From contig JAALLE010000001.1 in assembly GCA_011087605.1 (NCBI GenBank), positions 1 to 64,000 on the forward strand: 64,000 bases of DNA. The letters are read 5' to 3'. A model generated the notes under the pieces. It did not search any database. It worked only from the letters and a program-made list of their open reading frames with translations, and had not been told where the DNA came from. Both the position numbers and the translations under genes were made by a program. The stretch is from Hyphomicrobiales bacterium (GTDB taxonomy: Bacteria; Pseudomonadota; Alphaproteobacteria; Rhizobiales; Rhizobiaceae). Numbering within the stretch: position 1 is the first letter of the stretch; the number at the start of each line of letters is the position of its first letter. Below, in pieces: positions 1-8,846 of this stretch.

Positions 1-59
1 TCTGATGGGCCGTCTATAAAAGCATCAGGTTGGGGTAGCTGGGTAGTTACAAAAAATTT

Positions 60-1103
60 ATGAAAACCGTCACGCTGGCAGCGATGCTTGCAACGACATC
101 AGTTGTGGCAATGGCGGCAGATTATACAATCCGCGCCACTGCCAACTCGAACGAAAATGACGAAGACTATGATGGTCTTGTGGTATTCAAAAACTACGTG
201 GAAGCTGCATCAAACGGCTCAATTGCTGTTGAGCTGTTCATCGGTACACAGCTTTGCTCGAAGGGTGCAGAATGCCTGCAGGGCGTGGCTGATGGTTCCA
301 TTGATGTGTATATTTCAACCTCTGGCGGCGCTTCCGGTATCTTCCCATATGTGCAGGTTCTCGACCTGCCGTATCTGATGGCCGATGACCGAATTGCCGA
401 GCATGTACTTGCTGGTGATTTCACCCGCACCATTCGCAAGATGGCGCTGGCTGATTCCGGAGATGCCATTCGTCTGATGACCATCGGTAACACGGGTGGC
501 TGGCGCAACTTTGCCAATACCAAGCGTCGGGTTGCTGCACCTGCCGACATGGATGGCCTGAAAATTCGTACCGTTGTTGCCGACCTGCCGCAGGAACTTG
601 TTCGTGCACTGGGTGCGTCTCCAACCCCGATTCCCTGGCCTGAACTGTTCACCTCGTTTCAAACAGGTGTGGTCGAAGGTTCGAAGAACGGAATCACCGA
701 CATTATGGGCATGAAATTCCCGGATGCTGGTCTGCAATATGTAACCTTGGATGGCCATGCCTATATGGGCGCTCTTTGGTGGATGAATAACGCCAAGTTC
801 AAGTCCATGCCAGAAGACCTGCGCCGTGTGGTTGTAGATGGTTTTGCTGCTCTGCAGCAGGCAACTTTCGCTTCGCCAAAGCGCAAGTCTATCAAGGCCT
901 ATGAGGACTTTGTTGCCGGTGGTGGTGATCTGTATGTTCCCACGCCTGAACAAAAAGCTGCATTCAAGTCTGCTGCTGCACCGGTTTATGACTGGTTCAA
1001 GGCAAACGTTAAGGGCGGACCTGAATCGTTTGACGCATTGACATCAGCGGTGGCCGCGGCCGAAGCCGATATCAACGCTGGCGCTGCCAAAGATATCGAA
1101 TAA
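60..1103 (+). CDS. TRAP transporter substrate-binding protein (DctP family)
   Basis: Periplasmic binding protein that would hand an organic acid or similar solute to a DctQM-type TRAP permease. The 347-residue length is normal for the family. A signal peptide (about residues 1-19, ending AMA before ADYT) is followed by the DctP fold, with GWRNFANTKR and the DGLKIRT segment that carries the carboxylate-binding region, then IPWPELFTSFQTGVVEG. An in-frame stop at 36-38 supports ATG 60; the ribosome site is weak. No DctQ or DctM gene follows, so the permease may lie upstream of the window or elsewhere. A GC-rich hairpin follows the stop. Family call is firm; the ligand cannot be told. Confidence 0.92.
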   Translation: MKTVTLAAMLATTSVVAMAADYTIRATANSNENDEDYDGLVVFKNYVEAASNGSIAVELFIGTQLCSKGAECLQGVADGSIDVYISTSGGASGIFPYVQVLDLPYLMADDRIAEHVLAGDFTRTIRKMALADSGDAIRLMTIGNTGGWRNFANTKRRVAAPADMDGLKIRTVVADLPQELVRALGASPTPIPWPELFTSFQTGVVEGSKNGITDIMGMKFPDAGLQYVTLDGHAYMGALWWMNNAKFKSMPEDLRRVVVDGFAALQQATFASPKRKSIKAYEDFVAGGGDLYVPTPEQKAAFKSAAAPVYDWFKANVKGGPESFDALTSAVAAAEADINAGAAKDIE

Positions 1104-1112
1104 ATATTATTG

Positions 1113-1137
1113 CGGGCCGCTGCTTGTCGGCGGCCCG
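1113..1137 (+). terminator. GC-rich hairpin after the TRAP binding-protein gene
   Basis: A perfect 8-bp stem (CGGGCCGC at 1113-1120 paired with 1130-1137) with a 9-nt loop starts 10 nt after the dctP-type stop codon. The T-run comes only about 17 nt later (near 1155-1160), so this may be a weak or Rho-assisted terminator or a 3'-end stabiliser. Confidence 0.45.
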
Positions 1138-1175
1138 TCATCACAATCAAACTAGTTTTTTCCAGCGACCTGCAT

Positions 1176-1649
1176 TTACCGAAACGGGTAAAGCCACGCT
1201 TTGTAATCATCGATCAGAATATGGGCTTTTTCAATTTGTTCCGGGGTCATCTTCTTCACGACCTCTTCCTGAGATATGGCCGCGTCCGGATCGCCTCCGA
1301 TGGCAGAGAGCACGTACCAGGTGTAGGCACGAACCAAGTCAGGTGTGGGCATTCCCCGGCCAACCTCATAATACCAGCCAATGCCGGATTGCGCCCCTGG
1401 ATGCCCCTTAAGCGAAGCCCGCAAATACCATTCAAATGCCCGAATATCGTCGCGCTCCACACCAAGTCCCATCGCATACATGACGCCTATCAACTCTTCA
1501 GCATCAGCATTGCCCGAACGCGCGGCTGGCAGAAGTTCCTGCATCGCCTGATGATATTTCTTGGCATCCATAAGGTCGCGGCCGGTTTCGATCTCGGCTT
1601 GCGCAATGCCGGGCAGCAAACAGGCCAGAAGAATAAGTGTCTTACGCAT
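1176..1649 (-). CDS. Secreted Sel1-like repeat protein
   Basis: 157 residues from the ATG at 1649, which has a GAGAGA-type ribosome site. The N-terminus MRKTLILLACLLPGIAQA is a textbook signal peptide, so the 15 extra codons upstream in frame are not used. Two Sel1/SLR units follow (around GNADAEELIGVMYAMGLGV and GHPGAQSGIGWYYEVGRG), then a third degenerate helix pair. Such proteins are periplasmic scaffolds that mediate protein contacts; no enzymatic role is expected. Its 5' end lies head to head with the cytochrome gene, and depending on the latter's true start the two coding regions overlap. No partner can be named. Confidence 0.85.
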   Translation of the reverse strand: MRKTLILLACLLPGIAQAEIETGRDLMDAKKYHQAMQELLPAARSGNADAEELIGVMYAMGLGVERDDIRAFEWYLRASLKGHPGAQSGIGWYYEVGRGMPTPDLVRAYTWYVLSAIGGDPDAAISQEEVVKKMTPEQIEKAHILIDDYKAWLYPFR

Positions 1650-2984
1650 TGTGTCTCTCTCGTCCTGTTGACGGTCCTGTTTTCCGGATTTCATTTTATC
1701 GCTGCATCAGGTGTTGAAGCAACTCAAATTCCTGCCCCGCTGAGTTCCAAGGACTTTCATCCCGTGGACGATAAAAAAGCTCGGCTGGGCCAAAAATTGT
1801 TTTTTGATCCGATCCTGTCAGGCAATCAGAACATATCGTGTGGCACTTGCCATAGTCCCAACTTCGGGACCGGTGACGGCTTGTCGCTAGGCATCGGAGA
1901 AGGGGGAGAAGGGGTCGGTCCCACCCGCACCGCGGGAAAGGACGACCACCGCATCAAGAAGCGCATTCCTCGCAATGCCTCCGCCCTGTGGAATCTCGGG
2001 GCCAAGGAAATAGACGTCCTGTTTCATGATGGACGGCTAAGCAAGTCAGATGTCTATGATAACGGTTTTGATTCACCGGCTGAAGAGTGGCTGCCGTCGG
2101 GCCTCGGCAACATTCTTGCCGTTCAGGCATTGTTTCCGATGACATCACAGTTTGAGATGGCCGGCAATCCAAGGGAAAATCAAGTGGCCGGCGCTGCCCA
2201 TGACCGGATCGACAATGTCTGGCCGATTCTCGCCAAGCGGGTGCGGATCAATCTTGAATATGGCCGCTTGTTCGTCAACGCATTTGAAGATGTAAAAGCG
2301 CCGACAGACGTTACCATTGTCCACATCGCCAACGCCCTGTCGTCGTTTCAAAATTTTGAATGGCAATCCTTTGACAGTCCATTCGATCGCTATTTGATGG
2401 GTGATCGAAGCGCATTGACCGTGCAGCAAATAGCAGGAAAAGACCTGTTCTTTGGTGAAGCCCAATGTGCAAATTGTCATTCGGGAAAGTTGTTTTCCGA
2501 CCAGAAGTTCCACGCGCTGGCGCTGCCGCATTTCGGCCCGGGCAGGACCCGGCTTTTTGACCCCTATGTTCGCGATGTCGGGCATATGGGTGAAAGCGAC
2601 CGTCTGGAAGACGCCTATCGCTTTCGTACACCACAATTGCGCAATGTTGAGCTGAGCGGTCCCTATGGCCACAACGGTCCCTATGCAACGCTGGAAGGGA
2701 TCGTCCGGCATCATCTGGACCCGCTGGGTGGTTGGAATAGCTGGAAGCCTGAACAGGCCAATTTGCCTGCAGTCCCATGGTTGGCGTCGGTCGACTTTGT
2801 GGCTTTTGAGGACCAGCGTGAGCGCCAACGCCTGAAATCAAAAATAGATATTCAGCCCATCGATCTCGACGATATTGAAGTCGATGCCCTTGTGGCTTTC
2901 TTAAAATCATTGACTGGGACGGATTCCGTAAAGGGACGTCTTGGCAAACCAGACACCGTCCCTAGCGGCCTCGCGGTCGACTAG
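1599..2984 (+). CDS. Di-heme cytochrome c peroxidase / MauG-family protein
   Basis: Periplasmic di-heme protein of the bacterial cytochrome c peroxidase/MauG superfamily. Two c-heme sites are visible: CGTCH near residue 81 and CANCH near residue 290. The family's C-terminal RTPQLRNVELSGPYGHNG motif is also present. The reading frame is open back to 1110, but upstream codons are antisense to the Sel1 gene. The TTG at 1599 gives an N-region ending QKNK before a hydrophobic stretch, a good signal peptide. A TTG at 1668 avoids the overlap but leaves no basic N-region, and ATG 1551 is also possible. No start has a clear ribosome site. The substrate (peroxide or a protein to modify) is unknown. Family call firm, start weak. 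Confidence 0.82.
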   Translation: MRNAGQQTGQKNKCLTHCVSLVLLTVLFSGFHFIAASGVEATQIPAPLSSKDFHPVDDKKARLGQKLFFDPILSGNQNISCGTCHSPNFGTGDGLSLGIGEGGEGVGPTRTAGKDDHRIKKRIPRNASALWNLGAKEIDVLFHDGRLSKSDVYDNGFDSPAEEWLPSGLGNILAVQALFPMTSQFEMAGNPRENQVAGAAHDRIDNVWPILAKRVRINLEYGRLFVNAFEDVKAPTDVTIVHIANALSSFQNFEWQSFDSPFDRYLMGDRSALTVQQIAGKDLFFGEAQCANCHSGKLFSDQKFHALALPHFGPGRTRLFDPYVRDVGHMGESDRLEDAYRFRTPQLRNVELSGPYGHNGPYATLEGIVRHHLDPLGGWNSWKPEQANLPAVPWLASVDFVAFEDQRERQRLKSKIDIQPIDLDDIEVDALVAFLKSLTGTDSVKGRLGKPDTVPSGLAVD

Positions 2985-3017
2985 CAAAGCAACCAATTCT
3001 GTGCGGGAGAAAAACGC

Positions 3018-4043
3018 ATGCAACTGACACCTGGAAAACTGTGGGGCATGCGTCGCATGGCCGATCAAAATGGCATCTTCAAAATGACTGCCGTTGATCA
3101 GCGCCCTCCGATCAAGAATCCGATTGCCAAATATCACGGGGTTGAGGATGCTCCATGGGGTGAGGTTGCTCGATTTAAACGGCTTTTGGTGGAGACTCTG
3201 CAGGCGCAGAGCACCGCCATGTTGCTCGACCCCCACTATGCTGTGCCGGAAGCGGTAGACCAGTTTTCACCAACCAAGGGTTTGATCGTTACGCTTGAGG
3301 ATTCACTGTTTCAGGAAACTGATGGTGGTCGCTTGTCTTCCGACATAGATGACTGGTCAGTAGCCAAGATTAAGCGGATGGGCGGAGATGCGGTCAAAGT
3401 TCTTGCCTGGTACCGTCCCGATGCCGATGCGAAGGTGTGTCAGGCGCAACAGGATTATACCAAACGGCTCGGTGAGGAATGCGCCAAATACGATATACCT
3501 TTCCTGTTTGAACTGTTGGTCTATCCCCTGGCATCTGACGCCCATCAAACAAAAGAATACGTGGAGATGAAGGGTAAAAAAGCCGACGATGTACTGAAGT
3601 CTGTCGAGGAATTTGCCAAGCCCGATTATGGCGTCGATGTGTTCAAGCTGGAAAGCCCGGTAAATGCATCTGATGCAGACGGCTCGGCAGAAGTGCAGGC
3701 CGTCTTCGATGAAATGGGTCGATTGTCCGGCCGTCCATGGGTGATGTTGTCGGCGGGAGCTGGCAAAAAGGAATTTCGAAATGTGCTCGATCATGCATTC
3801 AAAGCCGGGGCCTCTGGATTTCTCGCGGGACGAGCGATCTGGCTGGATGCGTTCAATCAGTATCCCGATTGGCAGGCCATTGAAAGTGATCTGCGTGGGG
3901 AATCGAGCACCTATATGAGCGACATTTCCCAGCTTGCCGACGAAAAGGCCCATGATTGGCGTCGCCATTCCTGTTTTGGCGAGGGTGGCGCACGATTTGC
4001 TCCCGCTGACGCCAGTTTCCGTCATGCCTATGAGGGGATGTGA
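3018..4043 (+). CDS. Class I aldolase of the LacD (tagatose-bisphosphate aldolase) family
   Basis: 341 residues, a TIM-barrel aldolase. VDVFKLESPVN (Lys210) matches the Schiff-base lysine segment of LacD, and AVKVLAWY (Lys128) matches the second active-site lysine. The family includes tagatose-1,6-bisphosphate aldolase and YihT, which splits 6-deoxy-6-sulfofructose 1-phosphate. A good ribosome site (GGGAGAA) precedes ATG 3018. First gene of a compact operon: the next gene starts 6 nt after its stop. No kinase that would make a 1-phosphate substrate is encoded nearby, so either the sugar arrives phosphorylated or the enzyme works on an unphosphorylated substrate. The family is clear; the substrate is open. 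Confidence 0.87.
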   Translation: MQLTPGKLWGMRRMADQNGIFKMTAVDQRPPIKNPIAKYHGVEDAPWGEVARFKRLLVETLQAQSTAMLLDPHYAVPEAVDQFSPTKGLIVTLEDSLFQETDGGRLSSDIDDWSVAKIKRMGGDAVKVLAWYRPDADAKVCQAQQDYTKRLGEECAKYDIPFLFELLVYPLASDAHQTKEYVEMKGKKADDVLKSVEEFAKPDYGVDVFKLESPVNASDADGSAEVQAVFDEMGRLSGRPWVMLSAGAGKKEFRNVLDHAFKAGASGFLAGRAIWLDAFNQYPDWQAIESDLRGESSTYMSDISQLADEKAHDWRRHSCFGEGGARFAPADASFRHAYEGM

Positions 4044-4049
4044 GGGGCG

Positions 4050-5438
4050 ATGCCTAGAATTGGAATTCTTCCCATAGGGCGCCAGACATTTGATGTCGCG
4101 CTGGCTGAAGAAAAGCTGACGGCCATGCTCGCCGCGCTGGATCGCAGCGGATGCGAGGTTGTTGGTTCGCGCACATTATTAATGGATGGGGAAGCTGGAC
4201 GCAAAGCTGTAGCAGATCTGCAGCAGGCAGAAGTTGAGCAATTGCTGGTTCTGCAAGTGACCTTTACAGACGCTGCGATGATCGCAGATGTCGCAACCAC
4301 GCTTGACGTTCCTTTGTCGATTTGGGCGGTGCCGGAGCCTCGTGAAGGCGACCGGCTGCGGCTTAATTCGTTTTGTGGACTTAATCTGGCGAGCCATGCG
4401 CTGGGATTGCGTCGCAGAAAGTTCTCCTGGCTTTATGCTGACCCGGCTTCAGTTTCAGTTGATCAACTAGCGAGACTGTTTGATGGATCTTGCCAAACTG
4501 CTGAATTGAAAGCTTCGGTTCCAGAATTGGAGTGCAGCGACGCGGCAAAGTCTGTGGTTGCGAATTTGCAGGGCCAACGCATTGGACGGATTGGTGCACA
4601 TCCCGATGGATTTGACACTTGCAAGTATGATGCCGACGAGATGCACAAATTGTCTGGTGTCAGTGTGGATGAATTGCAATTGCCAGACCTGTTTGAACAG
4701 GCAATGCAGGCGGATGCAGGTGATGTAGCCGATGTTCATAAACTGGCCGCTGAAGCACTGGCCGATCTGGATCAGGTCGATCAGGAGGAGCTGGACAAAT
4801 CCCTGCGGCTGAAGGTAGCTCTGGATGGTATTCGTCAGTCTGGTAACTATCAGGCGTTTGCGCTGCGTTGCTGGCCCGAAACATTTACCGAATATGGCGG
4901 CGCCATCTGTGGGCCGGCGGCGATGTTGGGGGAAAACAAGATACCCTGCGCATGTGAAGCCGATGTCTACGGAGCGTTGACCCAGTTAATCCTGCAGGAA
5001 GTATCCGGATCGCCGGTGTTTTTGACCGATCTGGTGGATATGGATATTGAGGACAATTCCGGAGTGGTCTGGCATTGCGGTCAGGCACCGCTATCGATGC
5101 GGGATGAGCAGGTAATTCCGTCTGCAACTATCCACACCAATCGTAAGATGCCGCTGCTCTATGAGTTTCCGCTGAAGTCTGGGCGAGTGACTTTGGTGCG
5201 CATGTCGCAAGGGTATGGTGAAACAAAAATGGTTATCGGTGGCGGCGAGATGTTGCGGCGGCCGATGGCGTTTACCGGAACATCGGGCGTGGTGCGATTT
5301 GACCGGCCGGTGGCCGAAACATTACCTGACATTATGAACAGTGGCATCGAACACCACATGGCCTTGAGCTATGGAGATCATCGCCAGACGTTGCGGGAAG
5401 TCGCAGCTGTCCTGAAACTTCCGGTATTGGAGATATAA
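4050..5438 (+). CDS. L-fucose isomerase-like protein (COG2407-type sugar isomerase)
   Basis: 462 residues with the layout of fucose/arabinose-isomerase-like proteins: an N-terminal Rossmann-like part (MPRIGILPIGRQTFDVALAE) and a C-terminal beta-rich domain. Candidate metal and catalytic residues of the family are visible: Glu in CACEADVYGALTQ, Asp in FLTDLVDMDIED and His in GIEHHMALSYGDH. Members convert an aldose to a ketose with a divalent metal; some act on modified sugars. It sits between the LacD-type aldolase (6 nt upstream) and an oxidoreductase that begins at the very next base, so the three are probably translationally coupled. An isomerase feeding an aldolase makes chemical sense. 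Substrate unknown. Confidence 0.8.
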   Translation: MPRIGILPIGRQTFDVALAEEKLTAMLAALDRSGCEVVGSRTLLMDGEAGRKAVADLQQAEVEQLLVLQVTFTDAAMIADVATTLDVPLSIWAVPEPREGDRLRLNSFCGLNLASHALGLRRRKFSWLYADPASVSVDQLARLFDGSCQTAELKASVPELECSDAAKSVVANLQGQRIGRIGAHPDGFDTCKYDADEMHKLSGVSVDELQLPDLFEQAMQADAGDVADVHKLAAEALADLDQVDQEELDKSLRLKVALDGIRQSGNYQAFALRCWPETFTEYGGAICGPAAMLGENKIPCACEADVYGALTQLILQEVSGSPVFLTDLVDMDIEDNSGVVWHCGQAPLSMRDEQVIPSATIHTNRKMPLLYEFPLKSGRVTLVRMSQGYGETKMVIGGGEMLRRPMAFTGTSGVVRFDRPVAETLPDIMNSGIEHHMALSYGDHRQTLREVAAVLKLPVLEI

Positions 5439-6533
5439 GTGACGGTTCGGTACGGATTGATTGGCTCGGGCATGATGGGTCAGGAACATATCAGAAATTT
5501 GAATTTATTGGACGGTGCAAGTGTTGTTGCGATTGCTGATCCCAACGATAAAATGCGCAAATTGTCTGCAGAAATGGCGACCGGGGCGGTTTCAACCTTC
5601 AACGATTACAAGGACATGTTGTCGGCAGATGTCTGCGACGCTTATGTCATTGTTTCACCCAACGACACCCACCACGATATTTTGCTCGACCTGGCAGCTG
5701 CCAATAAGCCGTTGCTTTGTGAAAAACCCCTCTGCACTTCGGTTGCAGATTGTCGTGACGTGATCTCCCGATTCGACTCTGTCGCCGCCCCGGTGTGGGT
5801 GGCCATGGAATACCGCTTCATGCCTCCCGTTCAACGTCTGCTAGAAGAAATACAAAATGGCACAGCCGGCACGCCCCGGATGATGTCGATCCGCGAACAT
5901 CGGTTTCCATTCCTGCCAAAGGTGGGGGATTGGAATCGGTTTAACAGTCGAACTGGTGGCACGCTGGTTGAAAAGTGTTGCCACTTTTGGGACCTAATGC
6001 GGCTGGCCATGGACAGTGATCCGGTCCGGGTATTTGCCTCGGCCGCAGCCAACGTCAATCATCAAGATGAGTCCTATGGTGGCCGGACGCCGGACATCAT
6101 CGACAATGCGTTCGTAATTATCGAATTCGAAAATGGCACGAGAGGCATGTTGGACCTGTGCATGTTTGCAGAGGGGTCGAAATGGCAAGAAGTGATTTCG
6201 ATTACCGGAGCAAAGGCCCGGATTGATGCCTGCGTTCCCGGGCCGGCGCGGTTTTCAAAAGACGGTCAGGAACAGACATCTCAACTGGTCTATTCCCACA
6301 GAGCAGAAAAACAGGAACGGATTGAGCCGATTGAAGTGGACCATTCAATTTTGCAGGCTGGAGATCACCACGGGTCCAGTTTCTTCCAACATCAGCGGTT
6401 TTTGAAATTGGTGAAGGGTGAAATTAGCACCCCGGAAGTTAGCTTGGAGGATGGATTGTGGTCAGTGCGGGTCGGCCAGGCCGCTGAATTGTCGGCCTCA
6501 ACGGGCGCCGCAATAGACCTCGAATCCATCTAA
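5439..6533 (+). CDS. Gfo/Idh/MocA-family NAD(P)-dependent oxidoreductase
   Basis: 364 residues from a GTG directly abutting the preceding TAA. The Rossmann motif GSGMMG (residues 9-14) and the family hallmark CEKP (residues 94-97) are present, followed by the C-terminal alpha/beta substrate domain with KVGDWNRFNSRTGGTLVEKC. The family oxidises or reduces sugars and polyols; a subgroup cleaves glycosides by NAD-dependent redox chemistry. Last gene of the aldolase-isomerase-oxidoreductase operon; a hairpin with a T-run lies 19 nt after the stop. It could oxidise the starting sugar or an aldolase product; the sequence alone does not decide. Confidence 0.87.
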   Translation: MTVRYGLIGSGMMGQEHIRNLNLLDGASVVAIADPNDKMRKLSAEMATGAVSTFNDYKDMLSADVCDAYVIVSPNDTHHDILLDLAAANKPLLCEKPLCTSVADCRDVISRFDSVAAPVWVAMEYRFMPPVQRLLEEIQNGTAGTPRMMSIREHRFPFLPKVGDWNRFNSRTGGTLVEKCCHFWDLMRLAMDSDPVRVFASAAANVNHQDESYGGRTPDIIDNAFVIIEFENGTRGMLDLCMFAEGSKWQEVISITGAKARIDACVPGPARFSKDGQEQTSQLVYSHRAEKQERIEPIEVDHSILQAGDHHGSSFFQHQRFLKLVKGEISTPEVSLEDGLWSVRVGQAAELSASTGAAIDLESI

Positions 6534-6551
6534 TGTAAAACATTGTTATTG

Positions 6552-6570
6552 AACGGTTAATCCGTTTTTT
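6552..6570 (+). terminator. Intrinsic terminator after the sugar operon
   Basis: AACGG (6552-6556) pairs with CCGTT (6562-6566) around a 5-nt loop, and the T-run continues to 6570. The stem is short, but position and U-tract fit a Rho-independent stop for the three-gene operon. Confidence 0.5.
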
Positions 6571-6660
6571 GGTTGATCGGGTGTTTACCATAACGAGCGA
6601 CTTTGCCCCTATATCTATTCAAATTGTTATGATCGGCAGCAATTCGTATTGGAAAATACC

Positions 6661-7749
6661 ATGCAAATGTTGGGCAAGGTCTGCGAAGGCCGGGAAAATG
6701 GATTCAACTTTTTACGGCTGTTTGCAGCCGTAGGGATCCTGTTTGCCCACTGCCTGCTTGCTGTTCCGATCATCAATGAATCCTCTGAAATATTGCCGCG
6801 GGACTTTCGATTTGCAGCTGATCTACTGCTTGCTGTGTTTTTCGTTTTCAGCGGGTTTCTTATCACCGCCAGTCGTGAGAGAAATCAAAACCTGGTGCGA
6901 TTTGCAACGGCTCGTATACTGCGAATCTATCCAGCACTGATCACCGTCAGTCTGGGTCTGATTTTGCTGATTGGGCCGCTGGTGACGACGGTACCGCTGG
7001 TGGCCTATTTCAGCGACACCAATACATATTTGTATCTGATCAGATCTGTTCTGTTTCTCGATGCGTCGGCTTCGTTGCCAGGCGTGTTTACAACGCATCC
7101 CGTTGCCCACGCAGTCAATCTGCCGATATGGACGTTGCGCTATGAGGTGGTGATTTACGCGGTGTATCCGATTGCTGCGATTCTTTTTATCAACCGTTCC
7201 TTGTCGATAAAGGGTGGCGCGAAGTTTGCTGCGCTCATCGGTTGTATCCTCGTCCAGCAGCTTCTCGGCGAGAGTGACGAGACCGGTGGATTGGAACATC
7301 TGATGAATTTCTCAGCCAGCTTCCTGATAGGCAGTCTGCTGTGGACATATCGTCACTTCATACCCGGCAGCGTCGTTGTAGTTGCATTTTTGTGGGCACT
7401 GTTTTGGCTGTCCACGGGTCTTGGAATTACCTATTTTCTTGGCGTTCTTGCTGCTGGATATTCCTTCATCTGGATTGCTTTTCTGGACATCGCATCGTTG
7501 AAGACCTACGGCAAATTTGGCGACTATTCTTACGGAACCTATGTGATGCACTTCCCGATTGCCCAGGCGATTTACGGGATGAATCCGGCGATAAACCCTT
7601 ATGTTCTGGGGCTTTTCACATTGGCTTTAACGCTGCCGATTGCAGTATTGTCCTGGCGCGTTGTTGAAATGCCGGCCCTGTCACAGGTTAAGAACTGCAG
7701 CGCCCTCATCAGTTCAAAACTGTCATACGGGTCATCAGTGCGGGCTTAG
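6661..7749 (+). CDS. Acyltransferase 3 family membrane protein (OafA/YrhL type)
   Basis: About 362 residues with roughly ten hydrophobic segments. The N-terminal NGFNFLRLFAAVGILFAHC carries the arginine and histidine typical of acyltransferase-3 proteins. These O-acylate sugars of lipopolysaccharide, exopolysaccharide, peptidoglycan or small glycans using cytoplasmic acyl donors. I chose ATG 6661 with GGAAAA about 6 nt upstream; a TTG at 6649 in the same frame is possible. It stands alone between the sugar-operon terminator and the convergent LysR gene, so there is no context for the acceptor. Family confident. Confidence 0.87.
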   Translation: MQMLGKVCEGRENGFNFLRLFAAVGILFAHCLLAVPIINESSEILPRDFRFAADLLLAVFFVFSGFLITASRERNQNLVRFATARILRIYPALITVSLGLILLIGPLVTTVPLVAYFSDTNTYLYLIRSVLFLDASASLPGVFTTHPVAHAVNLPIWTLRYEVVIYAVYPIAAILFINRSLSIKGGAKFAALIGCILVQQLLGESDETGGLEHLMNFSASFLIGSLLWTYRHFIPGSVVVVAFLWALFWLSTGLGITYFLGVLAAGYSFIWIAFLDIASLKTYGKFGDYSYGTYVMHFPIAQAIYGMNPAINPYVLGLFTLALTLPIAVLSWRVVEMPALSQVKNCSALISSKLSYGSSVRA

Positions 7750-7760
7750 GCCGACTCATA

Positions 7761-8678
7761 TTAGCCCTGCTGTTGAGGCGATTGGTCCAACAGTCTGTTG
7801 GCTTCCTCGAGAACGGTTTTCGTAAATTTTTTGAACGGTTCAGCAATAACCCGGCTGCAGTGCCAGTATAATGGCTTATTGAGAGTTTGGCCCGGCACAA
7901 GTTCTCTCAGTTTTCCTTCGGCAATATAATCATCGACCATCAGGGCAGGGTGCATGCCCCAGGCGACATCCTCCAAACAGGCATCTACAAATCCGTGGGA
8001 GGAGGGGATCGTGTGGCTGTGAGGAAACACCTTGGCGTTGAACACCTGCTCGATCCACTGAATCTGAAGGTCGTCCTGCGAACTGTAGCGCAATGACGGC
8101 GCATGTTGGAGCGCCTCGACAGTTACACCGGAGGGAAAATACCTTTCGATGAAACTTGGACTGGCCGTGGCCCGATAGATGTGAGTGCCCAGATAGGTGC
8201 TCTGAAACCCTTGAACTGGGTTCTTGTGAACCGAGATTGCTGCAAGCGCCGACCCGGTCTTCATTTGATCTATGGAATAGTCTTGATCAGCGATGGAAAT
8301 TTCAAGCAGGTATGGATTTTCCGATGCCGCATTGGCTCTCAGAATTCCCATGAACCAGCTCGAAAGACTGTCATCATTTACCGCGATCTTGATGTTGCGA
8401 AATTCCTCAACAGCATATCCAAGTTCCTGGCGATTTCGCTGGATCACCTCGCCTTCAAGCATCAGCACCATTTCCGCATGCCGACACAGATCTGCACCCA
8501 CTTCAGTGGTGGTTACCGGAGTCTGACGATTGAGAGTGACAGCGCCGATTCGTTCCTCAAGTAGCTTTATGCGTTGAGAGACAGCAGACGAAGTAACCCC
8601 GAGTGATCTCGCAGCCCCTTCAAAACTTCTTTCCCGCTCTACTGCGAGCAATGCCTCAAGATGAGCATAGTCCAGCAT
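7761..8678 (-). CDS. LysR-family regulator of the ArgP (IciA/LysG) type
   Basis: 305 residues. The N-terminal winged helix (MLDYAHLEALLAVERERSFEGAA, with SSAVSQRIKLLEERIG as recognition region) is close to ArgP/LysG, which sense arginine or lysine and control amino-acid exporters. A perfect AAGGAGG ribosome site precedes ATG 8678. The usual partner, a LysE/ArgO exporter, is not adjacent; the divergent neighbour 168 nt away is a membrane desaturase, which is odd. LysR proteins usually regulate the divergent gene, so the desaturase is a plausible target. Family is firm, ArgP subtype likely, effector unknown. Confidence 0.86.
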   Translation of the reverse strand: MLDYAHLEALLAVERERSFEGAARSLGVTSSAVSQRIKLLEERIGAVTLNRQTPVTTTEVGADLCRHAEMVLMLEGEVIQRNRQELGYAVEEFRNIKIAVNDDSLSSWFMGILRANAASENPYLLEISIADQDYSIDQMKTGSALAAISVHKNPVQGFQSTYLGTHIYRATASPSFIERYFPSGVTVEALQHAPSLRYSSQDDLQIQWIEQVFNAKVFPHSHTIPSSHGFVDACLEDVAWGMHPALMVDDYIAEGKLRELVPGQTLNKPLYWHCSRVIAEPFKKFTKTVLEEANRLLDQSPQQQG

Positions 8679-8846
8679 TTTAAAGCCTCCTTAAGATTCA
8701 ATAGCACAATATATCCATCCGCGGCACGTGAAACCCACGATTCGTCCCAACCGGCATCACTTACGGTTGATGACGAACAGGGGTCCAGAGGACCGCTTGA
8801 ATTGGTCATAGCGACAATGACGTGGTCAAAATTTCGAGGGATTACC

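Noticed and set aside
315-953. 212-codon frame on the minus strand inside the TRAP binding-protein gene
   Set aside because: Fully antisense to a clear DctP protein, no recognisable motif, and no ribosome site.
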